Shown: positions 36,976 through 48,200 of the stretch, piece by piece
Numbering within the stretch: the stretch's first letter is position 1
Layout: every line of letters begins with the position of its first letter
Origin: Ehretia macrophylla
Lineage: Eukaryota > Streptophyta > Magnoliopsida > Boraginales > Ehretiaceae
Length of the DNA stretch: 64,000 nt
Direction: 5' to 3'
Assembly: GCA_037974665.1 (NCBI GenBank)
Contig: CM075778.1
Span: 22,758,001-22,822,000, forward strand
The notes under the pieces: generated by a model
Seen by the model: only the letters and a program-made list of their open reading frames with translations
Told to the model about the DNA's origin: nothing
Database searches by the model: none
Made by a program: the position numbers and the translations under genes

Positions 36976-39462
36976 TGTCACGCCCTGACCCAACCTCACG
37001 CTAAAGGTCAAGTCTTGATCCAACAAATGGACAGAGTCTTCTCTGTACCGTGGACATTCTGAAAACTTGAAAACATTCAATAAAGCCACAAAATACAAGA
37101 ATACCACTTCTAAATTAAATCCCAGCTCCAAGGCCATTCGAGCCTTAAGCTTTACAAACAGTTTAGATATGTACAAGCATGCATTCCACAATACTATCTT
37201 CTTTACAAAAGACCGCTTATCATACCACTCTATGATAGCATTTGAACATACTTAGAAATTAAAGTCAACCATTATAACCCCTGCAGCCACACACAAGCAT
37301 GCAACAAAACTAGAAACAGAAATATAAGTTATTACATGTCATAGTTCCATCTTCATACTACCTCTATCTAACTTTCAAGCTTACAATCACATAAATATAT
37401 ACGTGAGCTCATAGGCTCCAAAATAGGATATGAATTAAAACAAGCATAGTCTTCACATAAACAGCAAGAACACAACCACCTCAAGCACAAATCACATAAC
37501 AACTAAAGCAACTGCTCCGTCTGCACCTCCTACTCCTCACCCTCAACTAAATCAAGCTGGGGTTCAACCTCAGCACCTCCTGAAACATGTTAGTGAGGTA
37601 TGAGCAACCATAATTGCCTAGTGAAGGATATAGTCTACCGGGGTGTGCAATGCAGCAGTTAATACAGTTAAGCAATTAAACAACAAAAGAGCAATATAAG
37701 TGCTAAGTTACCACACATTAAAAAGGATACGATTCACTTAACCCCAACACTCTAGTCTTCACTTGGTCTTCAATCACGAACCACGAACCTCGATCAATGT
37801 GCTGGCATAATCTCAATCACTCCAGTGGGTGTACTCCGGATGTACCCCGATAACCTATGACCTAACATCCCCTGAAAATCTCCGGACCAGGCGAATGAGG
37901 GACTAGAGCACGGAGATCGAATATCTATTGGCAAGCCTGCTGCCACCCAGCCGATATTCAATACATCCGCCTCTGACACTATGGTTGCGTAACCATTATG
38001 CAATGCACTTTATCAAGGAAAATACAATAATAACAATGAAATCAATAACATATGGGAGGAACAACAAAGTAGATTGTCCTCAAAATAGTTAGAATAGAAG
38101 CATTAGCATATAGCAACTAAACAGTTTACAAAGGGACATTAACATATTTCACATAGAACTTTACCAAAAGCTCAAGAATGTCTTAAAAACACATTTAAAC
38201 ACCTAAGAAGCCTTTACCAGGTCATTGAAGCGTGAGACAACCGATTTCCTGCTTTATCCCCTTTGTAACATAAACCATTTTCCTTCCAGACTCAAGCTAT
38301 TGTTCTAGTTTAATAAGTGGCCTATTTCATACTTCTAATTAACCTATGAGGCACCCTTAGGACCCTCGAAGTTACCCAATTACCCGCGTTTAGCACAAAA
38401 GCCCAATTGCCCCTTTATGACTTTGTACTATATATACCTCAACCGAAACTCAATCGGGTGTTAGCAAAGCTTATTTAGCACCTATATAGCCTAAGAATAC
38501 CAAATGTGAAGGCCAAATTAACCCGGATCCGCATTGCACCCGAAACCCCTTTTGAAAGGTCGCCAATTTCATGTTTTAGCTAAGTTTCGAGCAATTCAAT
38601 ATCTCGAGGCTATTGAACTATCTTTATTAACACCTAAGGCACCTACTAGAAGCAATGAATCAAGTCAAATCGCACAATTTCACAAAACCCTAAAATTTCG
38701 TCACAATTCATACCCTACAATCAAACTATCGATTTCAACCGTTTAAAAAGTGAATCAACGCATAAATGTGGTCTCTAGCACTTATATACAATGTATATTA
38801 TCATATTTGAGCATATCATAAGAATTTAATTGCATTTCTACAAAATCAAGAAAAGTGCAACATTTTAGAAATGCAAAAATAACCATGCAAATCCCTCACC
38901 AAAGCGCGTAGAAGCTCGTAGGAGGCTAGCAAACACTCTAAACCACTTGCACCTAGTTTGGCTTGGCTTGAAATGAAGATTTGAAGAGCCAAAAAATTTT
39001 CTTTCTCTCCTATGCTGCTGTCAGGTTTCAAGGGGCACTTTCAGCCTCTTTTTTTATGCTATATGTATGTATATGTGTTGAAGTGTATATATAGATAATA
39101 TATGTGTTGAGTTTATGTGTGTAATACTAACTTAAAGTGGGCCAACAACTCTAAAAACAAGGCCCAAGATGCAATTAAATGATAGTTAGCTCAAATAATG
39201 TATAGACTACATAACACTATTCACTAGATTCGATAAAACATTTTCTAAACGGATGCTGTCAACGCTAATCGCTCAAATGCACATTTTTTTCATTCCTAAA
39301 ATAATTAATATGATTTAAGAAAAATGCTAATTCGAAGTAAATAAGTGGTTGAAAAACACAATGAATAGTAATCACATAAAGTAACAAGTAATGCACAGTG
39401 AAAATGCATAAATAGTGGATACAACAGTAAATAAAAGTACGGCATAGATCTCTGGCATCACA
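36976..39462 (-). mobile_element. Solo LTR of a G1/G2-related Gypsy element
   Basis: The 2,487-bp unit begins TGTCACGCCC and ends GGCATCACA. Its interior matches blocks of the G1 and G2 LTRs, for example AAGGCCATTCGAGCCTT near 37,130 and a segment near 37,800-37,990. The flanking pentamers GGTCA (36,971-36,975) and TGTCA (39,463-39,467) fit a 5-bp duplication with one mismatch. It lies in the Tat-like element between RNase H and RT. There is no internal region, so it most likely arose by LTR-LTR recombination. Confidence 0.8.
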
Positions 39463-41927
39463 TGTCATCTCCCCCCTCAGGTCAGAATAGTAGGGGAGAT
39501 GAGCCTAGATAATACGTCAGTCTGTCGAACGTCCGCTGACACTTCTCGGTCCAGTGAAAATTCTTCGGATTCCTGATCACCTTGAAGAAGGGTGCATACT
39601 TATTGGTCGATCTTGACATGAAATGGCTTAAAGCAGCTACTTTGCCTACCAACACCTGTACCTTCTTAGTGTTCCTCAGGGGCTCGAGGTCTAGAATTGC
39701 CCAAACCTTTTCCGGGTTAGCCTCAAGTCGTTTGTTAGTCACCATGAAGCCCAGGAATTTCCCTGCCTTGAACCTGAAAGTGCACTTTTTTGGGTTTAGC
39801 TTAATGCCGACCTCTCCCATAATCAAAAATGCCTCTACCAGGTCATCCACATATGTCCGAGCATCTTTGCTCTTGACCAACATATCGTCAACGTAGACTT
39901 CTATGTTGTAGCCAATCTATTTTGAAAAAACCTTAATCACCATTCTCTAATAAGTCGCTCCCGCATTCGTGAGCCCGAATGACATTACCTTGTAACAATA
40001 GACCCATTGGTCTGTGATGAAAGTTGTCTTCTTCTCATCTTCAGGAGCCATTTGGATTTGGTTGTACCTCTTGAAAGCATCCATAAAACTCAATATCTCA
40101 CACCCTGAGGTGGTATCTACCATCTGATCGATCCTTGGTAGGGAATAACAGTCCTTTTGACAGGCCTTGTTGAGGTCGGTAAAGTTTATACACAGTCTCC
40201 ACTTGCCCCCTCCTTTCGATACCAGCACCACATTGGCCAACCAAGTCGGGTAATAAACTTCTCTTTTGTGGCTGGCTTTCCACAACTTCATTACTTCCTC
40301 CTGAATGATATGATTTTTGTATACGTGAAAGTGTTGGCGCTTCTACTGGATAGGCCAAAAGGACGGGTCCATGTTCAACAGGTGTATTGCCACTTTCGAA
40401 TCTATTCATGTCATGCTAGTGGCAGACCAAACAAATTTATCAATATTTAAAGTAAAGAAATCTGTTATACCTTCTTTTATGTATGGATTGAGCTCGCTGC
40501 CAAGCTTGAAATGCTTGTTCATTCCCACCTCGACTTCTACCAACTTCTCGGTCGGGGTGGCTTTCTTCACCTCCTTGCATTTCTTGGTCACGGTTCCATC
40601 TTATGTATGCTCAAAGCGACTGCATAACATTCTTGGGCCTTCTTCTAGTCCCCTTAGACCGTGGCAATTCCTAATGGGGTTGGATACTTCAGAGTCAAGT
40701 GATAGGTCGATGTCATAGCCCAAAATTTTGCCAGAACTACTCTCCCTAGGATGGCATTATATGCCGACGGGCAATTAATAACAATGAACTCCAGCTGCTC
40801 AATCCGAGCCAAATCTCCTCGGCATAGCGTAAGGGTCAAAGTAATGAACCCCTCAGGTTAGAATTCTTCCCCGGTAAAGCCTGACAGCGTCCCGCTCATG
40901 GTTCTCAAACTGCTCCTACTTAAACCGATCCTTTAAAAAGCTTGATAGAATAGCACCTCAGCTGAATTATTTGTATCGACCATAATCCTTCTAACCAGGA
41001 CATCCCCTATTTGGGCAGCAATGAGCAATGGGTCATCGTGAGAAATGATTAGACCCTCTAAGTTGGCATCTGTAAAAGTGATCTGCTCATCCAAGCGCTA
41101 CCTCTTCAAGGGTGGGTCGTGCCTATCTGATCTCCTATATGCTGCCCTTGCTGCTTTGTTCTCTTCTCCCGAGGACATGCCTCCGATGATCATATCCACC
41201 TCCCTGACAGGTCCTCCTTGCTCCCGTCGAGGGCTCCGTTCCCTCTCATGCCTTGGACTTCTTTCTCTCTTTCTCTATCTCTCTTTCTCCTGAACTTGGG
41301 AGAATTCTCCCTCTTGATATACTACCCCTAATGGCCCTGTCGAATTAGAGCCTTGATCTCGTTTTTGAGCTCTCGGCAATCATAAGTCATATGCTTGTGA
41401 TCATTGTGATAGCGGCTAAACTTATCTCGAGGCCTCTTGTCGTGTCTGGCCCTCATCGGTAGTGGTGGCTTGATAATGAACTTGTTCCTGATTACTGCAT
41501 AAATTTTCCCCCTCAGGGTGTTCAGCGGTGCGATGTTTTGGAATCTCAGCCAATCATCCTCGTTTGGCTTGCTGTTAGGCTAAGGTCAGGAGCTGGACTG
41601 AGATTAGGGATCAACATTTCCTTTATCCTTGCCAGCATTGTTTCCCTGCTTCTTCATTAGCTTATCCTTCTCCTTTTGGGCGTTGATCAACTCCTCTGAA
41701 TATATGTGCCCTTCCACCTTCACCATCACATCCGTCAATGTTCTCGGGATCTTTCTCACCAAGGACGACAAGAATGTCTTGTTTCGAAGATCATTCATAA
41801 ATGCAGTTACTAAGAACTTATTATCCAGGTTGGTGATTTCCAAGGCCGCCTGATTGAATCTGGTACAGTAAGATCTAAGAGATTCCTCATGGCCTTGCTT
41901 GATGTTCAACAAGGTCGTCGCATACAT

Positions 41928-42459
41928 AAGTTTACATCTTTTCTATCTTGTATTTCTTCTTTAATCAATCACATGTCTTTTTTCATGCAAGATGCTCTTC
42001 CTCTTTCAATCATCAAGCATTCACAATATATTTTGGCTCATAATATTATTAGTATATATATCCACATAAGCGAAAACATTGAAGTACAATTTTGGCTTAT
42101 AATGATAATATATCTAATGCACAAAAGTCAACAAGTGTATATTTGAGATTTAAACCCATTCACACAAACACACTTACAAATCCAATTATCATTGATTTGT
42201 TATCATCAAAATTATTTATTTCAAAACTATTAGATTGTGATTGTGATTGTGATTGTGATCTTATTGTATATTTTCAGTTTTTATTTATTTTTATTTTTTT
42301 AAATCCTCTTGATTCGATTAAGAAAAAACTAATGTCCTAAGCCCTTCCATTTCGATATACCGTAATCATTAAATAAGAAGTTGCAGACAAGAATCACAAA
42401 TGTCTTATACTAAGCAATAAACGCTCAAGGGTCGTTGTAATGTTGAAGGAAAAAGAAGA
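41928..42459. other. Non-coding stretch
   Basis: AT-rich sequence right of the truncated gag. It has a short (ATTGTG)n-like run at 42,234-42,260. No gene recognised. Confidence 0.5.
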
Positions 42460-42858
42460 ATTACACTAGAGGTTGTCACTGTTTCACTTTTTTTAAAATT
42501 AGTCTTCATTTTTTCAAATGATTCAAATTAGTCCATAATGTTTCTAAAAAGTGTCAAATTAGTCTTTGTTGTAAAAAAATTATCCAAAATTTTATAAAAC
42601 CACTAAAATGTCCGTCAAAATTAATTGAAATTACTAAGCTACTCACTCCACCCCCATCCTTACCCCCTGTTCTCTCCCCCACCTCGATCCTGATGAACCC
42701 AAACCAATCTGACCAAAAAAAAAACCCAACCCTTAACCACCCCCTTCCCCAACACCTACCCATTCTCGTCACTAACCCCTCAATTGTCCCACCCCACTGT
42801 TGTGTATGTAGGTGTGTTGTATATATAATATATGTGGGTATTTGTGTATGTATATGTG

Positions 42859-42915
<57 letters not shown>

Positions 42916-43492
42916 ATTTTATGGGTATTTGTTTGTGTTTGTATTTGTGTGTATATACATGTCAATGTATGTGTTATGTGAATATGTGTGTGGTTTATGG
43001 GTGTCCGTGGGTGGTGACGGTGATGGTGGGTGTGTGGGTGGTGTTTGTATATGTTATATGTGATTGTGTGTGTATGTAAAGAGCGTTGAATGTGATTGTA
43101 TAGTGTTGGCAGTGGTGGTAGTGGTTGTGGTAGTCATGGTGTTGGTATTAATGGAGGTGAAGGAGATGGATTGGGGGAAGTGAAGGGACGAAATTGAAAT
43201 CTTTTACAAATTCAAGGAGTAAATTGAATTTATTTATAAACTTTGAGGACTAAATTGCTATAAGATATTATATTACTTTTACCATTTTACTCCTATTTTA
43301 CTGTTCATTTTCATTAAATTTAACACCAGTTTTGGCATTAGGGACTAAATTGATATTTTTTAGAAACTTTAGGGGCTGATTTAAAATTTTATAAAAATAA
43401 TGAAAATTGATTTGTACCATTTAAAACAATAGAGACTAATTTGAAAAAAAGTATAACAATGAAGACTACTACTGCTATTTTGCCAAGGAAGA
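42460..43492. mobile_element. Degenerate long-TIR element
   Basis: Left phrases CAAATTAGTCCATAATGTTT and TTTCTAAAAAGTGTCAAATT (42,533-42,562) recur inverted near 43,330-43,390, and weaker matches extend outward to about 42,465 and 43,490. The interior holds a (TA)n run (42,859-42,911) and a TG-rich stretch. No clear target duplication, so limits are approximate. Probably a MULE-like non-autonomous element. Confidence 0.5.
42859..42911. repeat. (TA)n microsatellite
   Basis: About 26 uninterrupted TA units. The Tyr/Ile-rich frames reading through it are artefacts. Confidence 0.95.
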
Positions 43493-43517
43493 CATAGTGT
43501 GTCGATAGAAGTTTATA

Positions 43518-44665
43518 GGAAAAAAATCATTTTAGTCCCTGAGATTTGGTATAAAGCCCCAATTAGTCCCTGAAGTTTGTAAAAAGACCAAACAGGTCCC
43601 TCCCGTTATTTATGAGTTAACAGTCAAAGGTTTGACTAAATAAAAAGACTTGAATGCCCCTGCTTTATGTGGTTGGAAATTTGGAGGGAAGGAAAAAAAA
43701 AAATTTTTAGGACCATACAGCAGGCACAACTATTTAAGCACCCAAACCATTTTTTTTTCTTTTTCTCACTTTCAATTCATGCTATTTCTCACCCAAAAAA
43801 AAAAACAATAAAATTTTTGCTACTTAGAAGAGTTTGGCTCTTAATTTTTTTAGAATACACCTTTTTTTTCTTTATTTGGTAATGTTAATTGGGTTGTGTT
43901 TAGTTTATTTTTCCTTTAATCTTGAGTGAGTTTATGGAATTACTGAAATCTGATGTATTTGATCAATTATGTAATCTCCTTCATCATTTTCAGATTATAG
44001 AAATATTATGACTGAATAGTCTGTAATTTTTAATATTTATAATAGTGTAAAATTAAATATAAATTAAAGAGAAAGTCAAGTATATCTATAATCACTACCT
44101 TGTCCTCGAAAATTGAATTTAGTATCGGATAGTCACTAATTGTGGCTTTTAAAGTCTTAAATTTTGGGTATATGTCTTCCAACTACAAATGTTGTCTGAC
44201 TTTTAACTAACTTGAAAAATATATTGAGGTGCAATATTAGACAATAGAATGTATAACCTTGTGATAAATTCGCTATAATTCACATGTAACGAATTTTTCG
44301 TCCTTTGAAAACAAAAAAGAAAAAATAATAATAGACGAGAAATTCGTTACATGTGAATTATTTTTTCACATTTAATATTTGTATTTTTTTCATATGTTAT
44401 TATTTTTTCTTTTTTGTTTTCAAATGATGATAAAAAATGACTTGAGTGCTTAATAGTTGTGCTTGTTACATGGTCCCAATCTTTTTTTTTTCTTTCTCTC
44501 CAAATCTCCAACCACTAAAGCAAGAGCATTTAAGTCTTTTCATTTGGTCAAATCTTTGACTATTAAGTCATAAATAATGGAAGGGACCTGTTTAGTCTTT
44601 TTGCAAACCTCAAGAATTAATTTGGACTTTATATCAAACTTCAAAGACCAAAATAATTTTTGCCC
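43518..44665. mobile_element. Long-TIR MULE-like non-autonomous element with 10-bp target duplication
   Basis: The 1,148-bp element starts GGAAAAAAATCATTTTAGTC and ends ATAATTTTTGCCC. Its inverted repeats run for about 220 bp each (about 43,518-43,745 and 44,430-44,665). It is flanked by the perfect repeat GAAGTTTATA (43,508-43,517 and 44,666-44,675). Long TIRs with a 9-11 bp duplication point to Mutator-like transposases. No transposase frame inside. Confidence 0.8.
44278..44425. repeat. Two interleaved inverted repeats inside the MULE-like element
   Basis: ATTCACATGTAACGAAT (about 44,278-44,294) pairs with ATTCGTTACATGTGAAT (about 44,343-44,359). TTTGAAAACAAAAAAGAAAA (from about 44,315) pairs with its complement ending at about 44,425. 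The order is A-B-A'-B', so both cannot form as simple nested hairpins. Confidence 0.75.
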
Positions 44666-44675
44666 GAAGTTTATA

Positions 44676-45234
44676 TATATAGAAAAGAAGTACGGAACGA
44701 TATAGTCAATAGGGCTATGTACCATTTGACAAAAAAAAAAAATAGGGCTATGTACCATGCGTGGAATACTGATAGAAGTATCGTGTGGCAGACAGAATAT
44801 AACAAATCTTTTTGTAAAGAGACAAATCTACAGATTTTTATCTGGAAATGTATTCCACAATTATGAGCAGTATAAAATTGCACAAAGAACGATGAAAACA
44901 AATTATATTAATCCAAATAAATTAAACTAAACAGCTCACAGATCGTTACACAATTCGTAATAAATATTCATTCCACAGATTACATAATATTTTAAATGAA
45001 AAAAGAAAAAAGAAAAAAGAAAGATCTCATCAGCCAAAAATAAATTCAGTACATGCTTCGCCTGATAACTAATTTCTTCTAACGTATAAATATCAAATTT
45101 CATTTTCAATATACTAAAAACTGTAAGAAGCATGAGAAGGAAAAGGAATCCTCAGAAGACCAAAATTTTCTATGGCTAACTCTAGAATAGTGCAATACAA
45201 TGTTCAATAAATTACCATAACTGAGACTAGCATT
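44676..45234. other. 3' flank of the GAUT11-like gene
   Basis: The part next to 45,234 should be the 3'UTR. The rest is AT-rich DNA with no gene recognised. Confidence 0.4.
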
Positions 45235-48200
45235 TCAACTTGTGACACAATCTTGAATATATGGGTGTGTATGATTTAAATACTGTTCCCATAGATGCCT
45301 ATACCTGCTAATTCCCAATTTTAGCCACGGCTTCATGTTCCCGTTGAAGTGAATCACAGCCGCACTCTCTATCAGACGGTTGTCAAGGTTCAAGTTGTAA
45401 CCCAAACCTAAGACATGCCATCTCCTATCAAGTGGCTCAGTCAATCCATAAAAAGCTAAAAGGCCCGGAGGAAGAGTGCCCAACTTCCAAAGAGTCCTAT
45501 CAGCATTTTGTTCCTGCCAGTAATGATATCGTGCAGTCACGTTTGCTTTCCTCCAAGTGATCAGATCAAACAAATTCATACCGAATGCCCATCCACAGGC
45601 CTGCGGTCAAACTTGGAGCTGATTAGTGGATTTGAGAAACTGAGATACTTGTAGTAACGATGAAACGCTTCAAGACAAGTTTCTACTGCTCCATTGACAT
45701 TTCCATGTAAATCCAATGAAAAGAGAGCGGTAAGGTCCTTCTGGACAACAACATCATCATCAAGAAAAACTATCTTCTCCAATTGGGGATAGATCTCTGG
45801 AATGTAAAAGCGCAGGTGATTCAACAAAGCCAAGTACTTTGGATTCTGAAACTTTGGCTCCACATTCATATCCTCAAACCCTTCAAAGTAGTATTTCCGG
45901 TAATCTGCATCAAGCAGCTGTTTCACAACAGGAGAATAAGATGCATTTAACCAGGTGAAGTCTTCAATATTCTGCACTTCTATTGTACATCCTTTGTAGT
46001 CATTACTCAGGAACCAAGCCTGTATCGGCCCATAGTTTACACCATTGGTTACAATATGGAAAACAAGCTGCTTTGGGTGATCAGCATTAGAGACGGTAGA
46101 ATTGACTACAACTGACACTGCCAGCAGATTATCCGAAAATATACAGAAATGATACAGATTGTTGTCAACTAGTCGTTGAGAGTTCTTCCCCTCATCTGCA
46201 AGATCTAGTAAAGATTGTTTCCTAAGCCAATCAGCCATGAGTTTAATGTCTAAGCAGTGCAGATTCTTGGGCATTGATTCAGCAGCAACTTGTCCAAATA
46301 TAGCACTCTGAACAGTTGCCGCATTTGCACGTTCTTCTAGAGCTTGAATGTGGGACTTCATTGTCATTATTGTGGTTGCAATATCATAATGTGCATCTTG
46401 TGCCTTAAAGATCAAAGACGATAGGCTTTTAACAAGTGGTTCTGCTTCATCCAGAGAGATAGGTTCCTCCCTCATTGCTGCCTTTGAAAGCAAATACTGG
46501 CAGCTTCTTATTTTGGAACTAAGCTCCATAGCAAGATTAAGGTTGTTATGCTCCTTTGCAATAATAACATATGCTTTGGCAAGTGTCATTTGCTCAGCTA
46601 ATTGTATTGAATATGATCTTGGACTCAGTATTTCTTCAGTAAAATCTAATTGCTCCTGAGCGACCTGTTCAACCCCAGTATTTCTCTCCTGGCAGAAAGA
46701 GGAAATAATGTAACTATCTAGTTCTTGGAAGATTAAATAACGAACAAGTAGGAATCCATCTAATGTATTACTAAAGTCTATCAATCTGTAAGATATTCAA
46801 TTGCTGGTAAAAGCAGCAAGGATATTGAACAGTTTCAGGGTTCAGATTACCAATTTTCAGGACAAAAATACAATTTACATAGAGTGGCTTCAGGAGTCTC
46901 AATGCATCACATACATTCTCAACAAGGAGTGCTAAAAAATAGCCATGGGTTGAAGTAGTATGGTTTTGGAAAGCAATTCTATGACATTCCTATATCCTTT
47001 AGCTCCTTTTCCAGATTAATTTATCTACTGGCAAAAAATTACAAAGTGAAGGAGGAGGGTACAAAGCAGTCGCATTCTCAGTGCTATGACTGTTCCTAAG
47101 TGAGTATGCAGCATATGTTTTTCCTTTGCCCATTCTCAAACAAGGCATGGAAAGCTGTCTTGCAGCTATTGGTTACAATAGAATTCCGGCAGCATGGAAA
47201 GTCGAAAGTGAATGGATTTCTCAATATTTTGATGGAAAAAATACAAAATAGTGAGGTTAATGTAATCAAACTAACTTTAGCTGATACTGTCTACCACTTG
47301 TGGATGGACAGTGATAGAAGTAAGCACCAGAATATGAGATGTCATCTTTAATTTGGATGACTGTTAAAAATGCGAGTAAAAAGGTGATGCAGTGGAGAAG
47401 AGTGCAGAACACAAAGAGGAGAACGAAGCTTAGCTTGGAATTTTGACCATTGTATATTCATATAGGACTTTCATTATTAGTGGTATAGACCTGAAAGTCT
47501 TGTAACATTAGAGGGTATGCCGTCTTTGGCTAAGGCTCCTTAAAGTTTCAATCAATAATAATAGAGCTGTTAACAACCAAAAAGAAAACGAAAGGAAAAA
47601 CCTCCCACAACAACAAAACATAATAGAACATGCAAAAACAGCAATTCCTTCAGTTCTCATAGTGTTTGTGACATCACTAAAAGTTTGGCAATATCTAGAT
47701 CAAAACTCCAGTATACCTACTGCCTTCCTCCCTCACCAGAAAAGGAAACTGCTGGCCTGAGAACAAGACCAAAGAGTAACAAGCCTATCACGAACCATGT
47801 CAACTCCGTCAGTCACAATCTCTCTTCATCCATGCCACACAAAATTCCTCAAGTGGAAAAGGTGGAATTCTTTTTGCCTTTCTTTATATTCCTTTCACTA
47901 TGGTTAGATAACTGGTTTTGACAAGATACACAGAACAAATTGATGATGCATAACATCTGAAAGGTTTGTTAGTCAGAACTGCGCGGTTATATGGTGCTGA
48001 AATAGTTTATTTACTACTATTCCACTAGCCAGTACCAATGATCATTGGAGCTTTCCTCTTTGTGATATTTGCCAGTAAACAGCAATATTGCGAACGATGT
48101 TGTGACTAAAAGAAAGCCAGGCGAACAAGGCAGAAAACAGCATAAATTTGTAGCAGAAGCATTTTATTTTGTCTAATTTTATCAATACTGATGCAAATCG

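Larger units (their letters stand above)
31142..41927 (-). mobile_element. Ty3/Gypsy Tat/Retand-like element, 5'-truncated, with antisense ORF
   Basis: This is a fossil element on the minus strand. From right to left it has a gag fragment (about 41,600-41,927), protease (about 40,650-40,900), reverse transcriptase (about 39,470-40,310), RNase H (about 36,540-36,970) and integrase (about 34,885-35,940), then non-coding DNA and a long plus-strand ORF region (31,958-34,158). Integrase after RNase H defines Gypsy. The RNase H wording (TDMPLRQVL, KWSIELSQFDI) and the antisense ORF fit the Tat lineage, in which such ORFs are known. Gag begins abruptly at 41,927, so the 5' LTR and gag start are lost. 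No paired LTR is visible. A solo LTR has entered the pol region. Many breaks; old. Confidence 0.8.

Noticed and set aside
39463-39480. Purine-rich stretch (minus strand) next to the solo LTR, like a polypurine tract
   Set aside because: It belongs to the pol sequence of the Tat-like element. The solo LTR is flanked on both sides by that element and has no interior of its own.
42693-43079. Open frames of 83-128 codons
   Set aside because: They read through the (TA)n run and TG-rich DNA of a TIR element, with no conserved protein wording.
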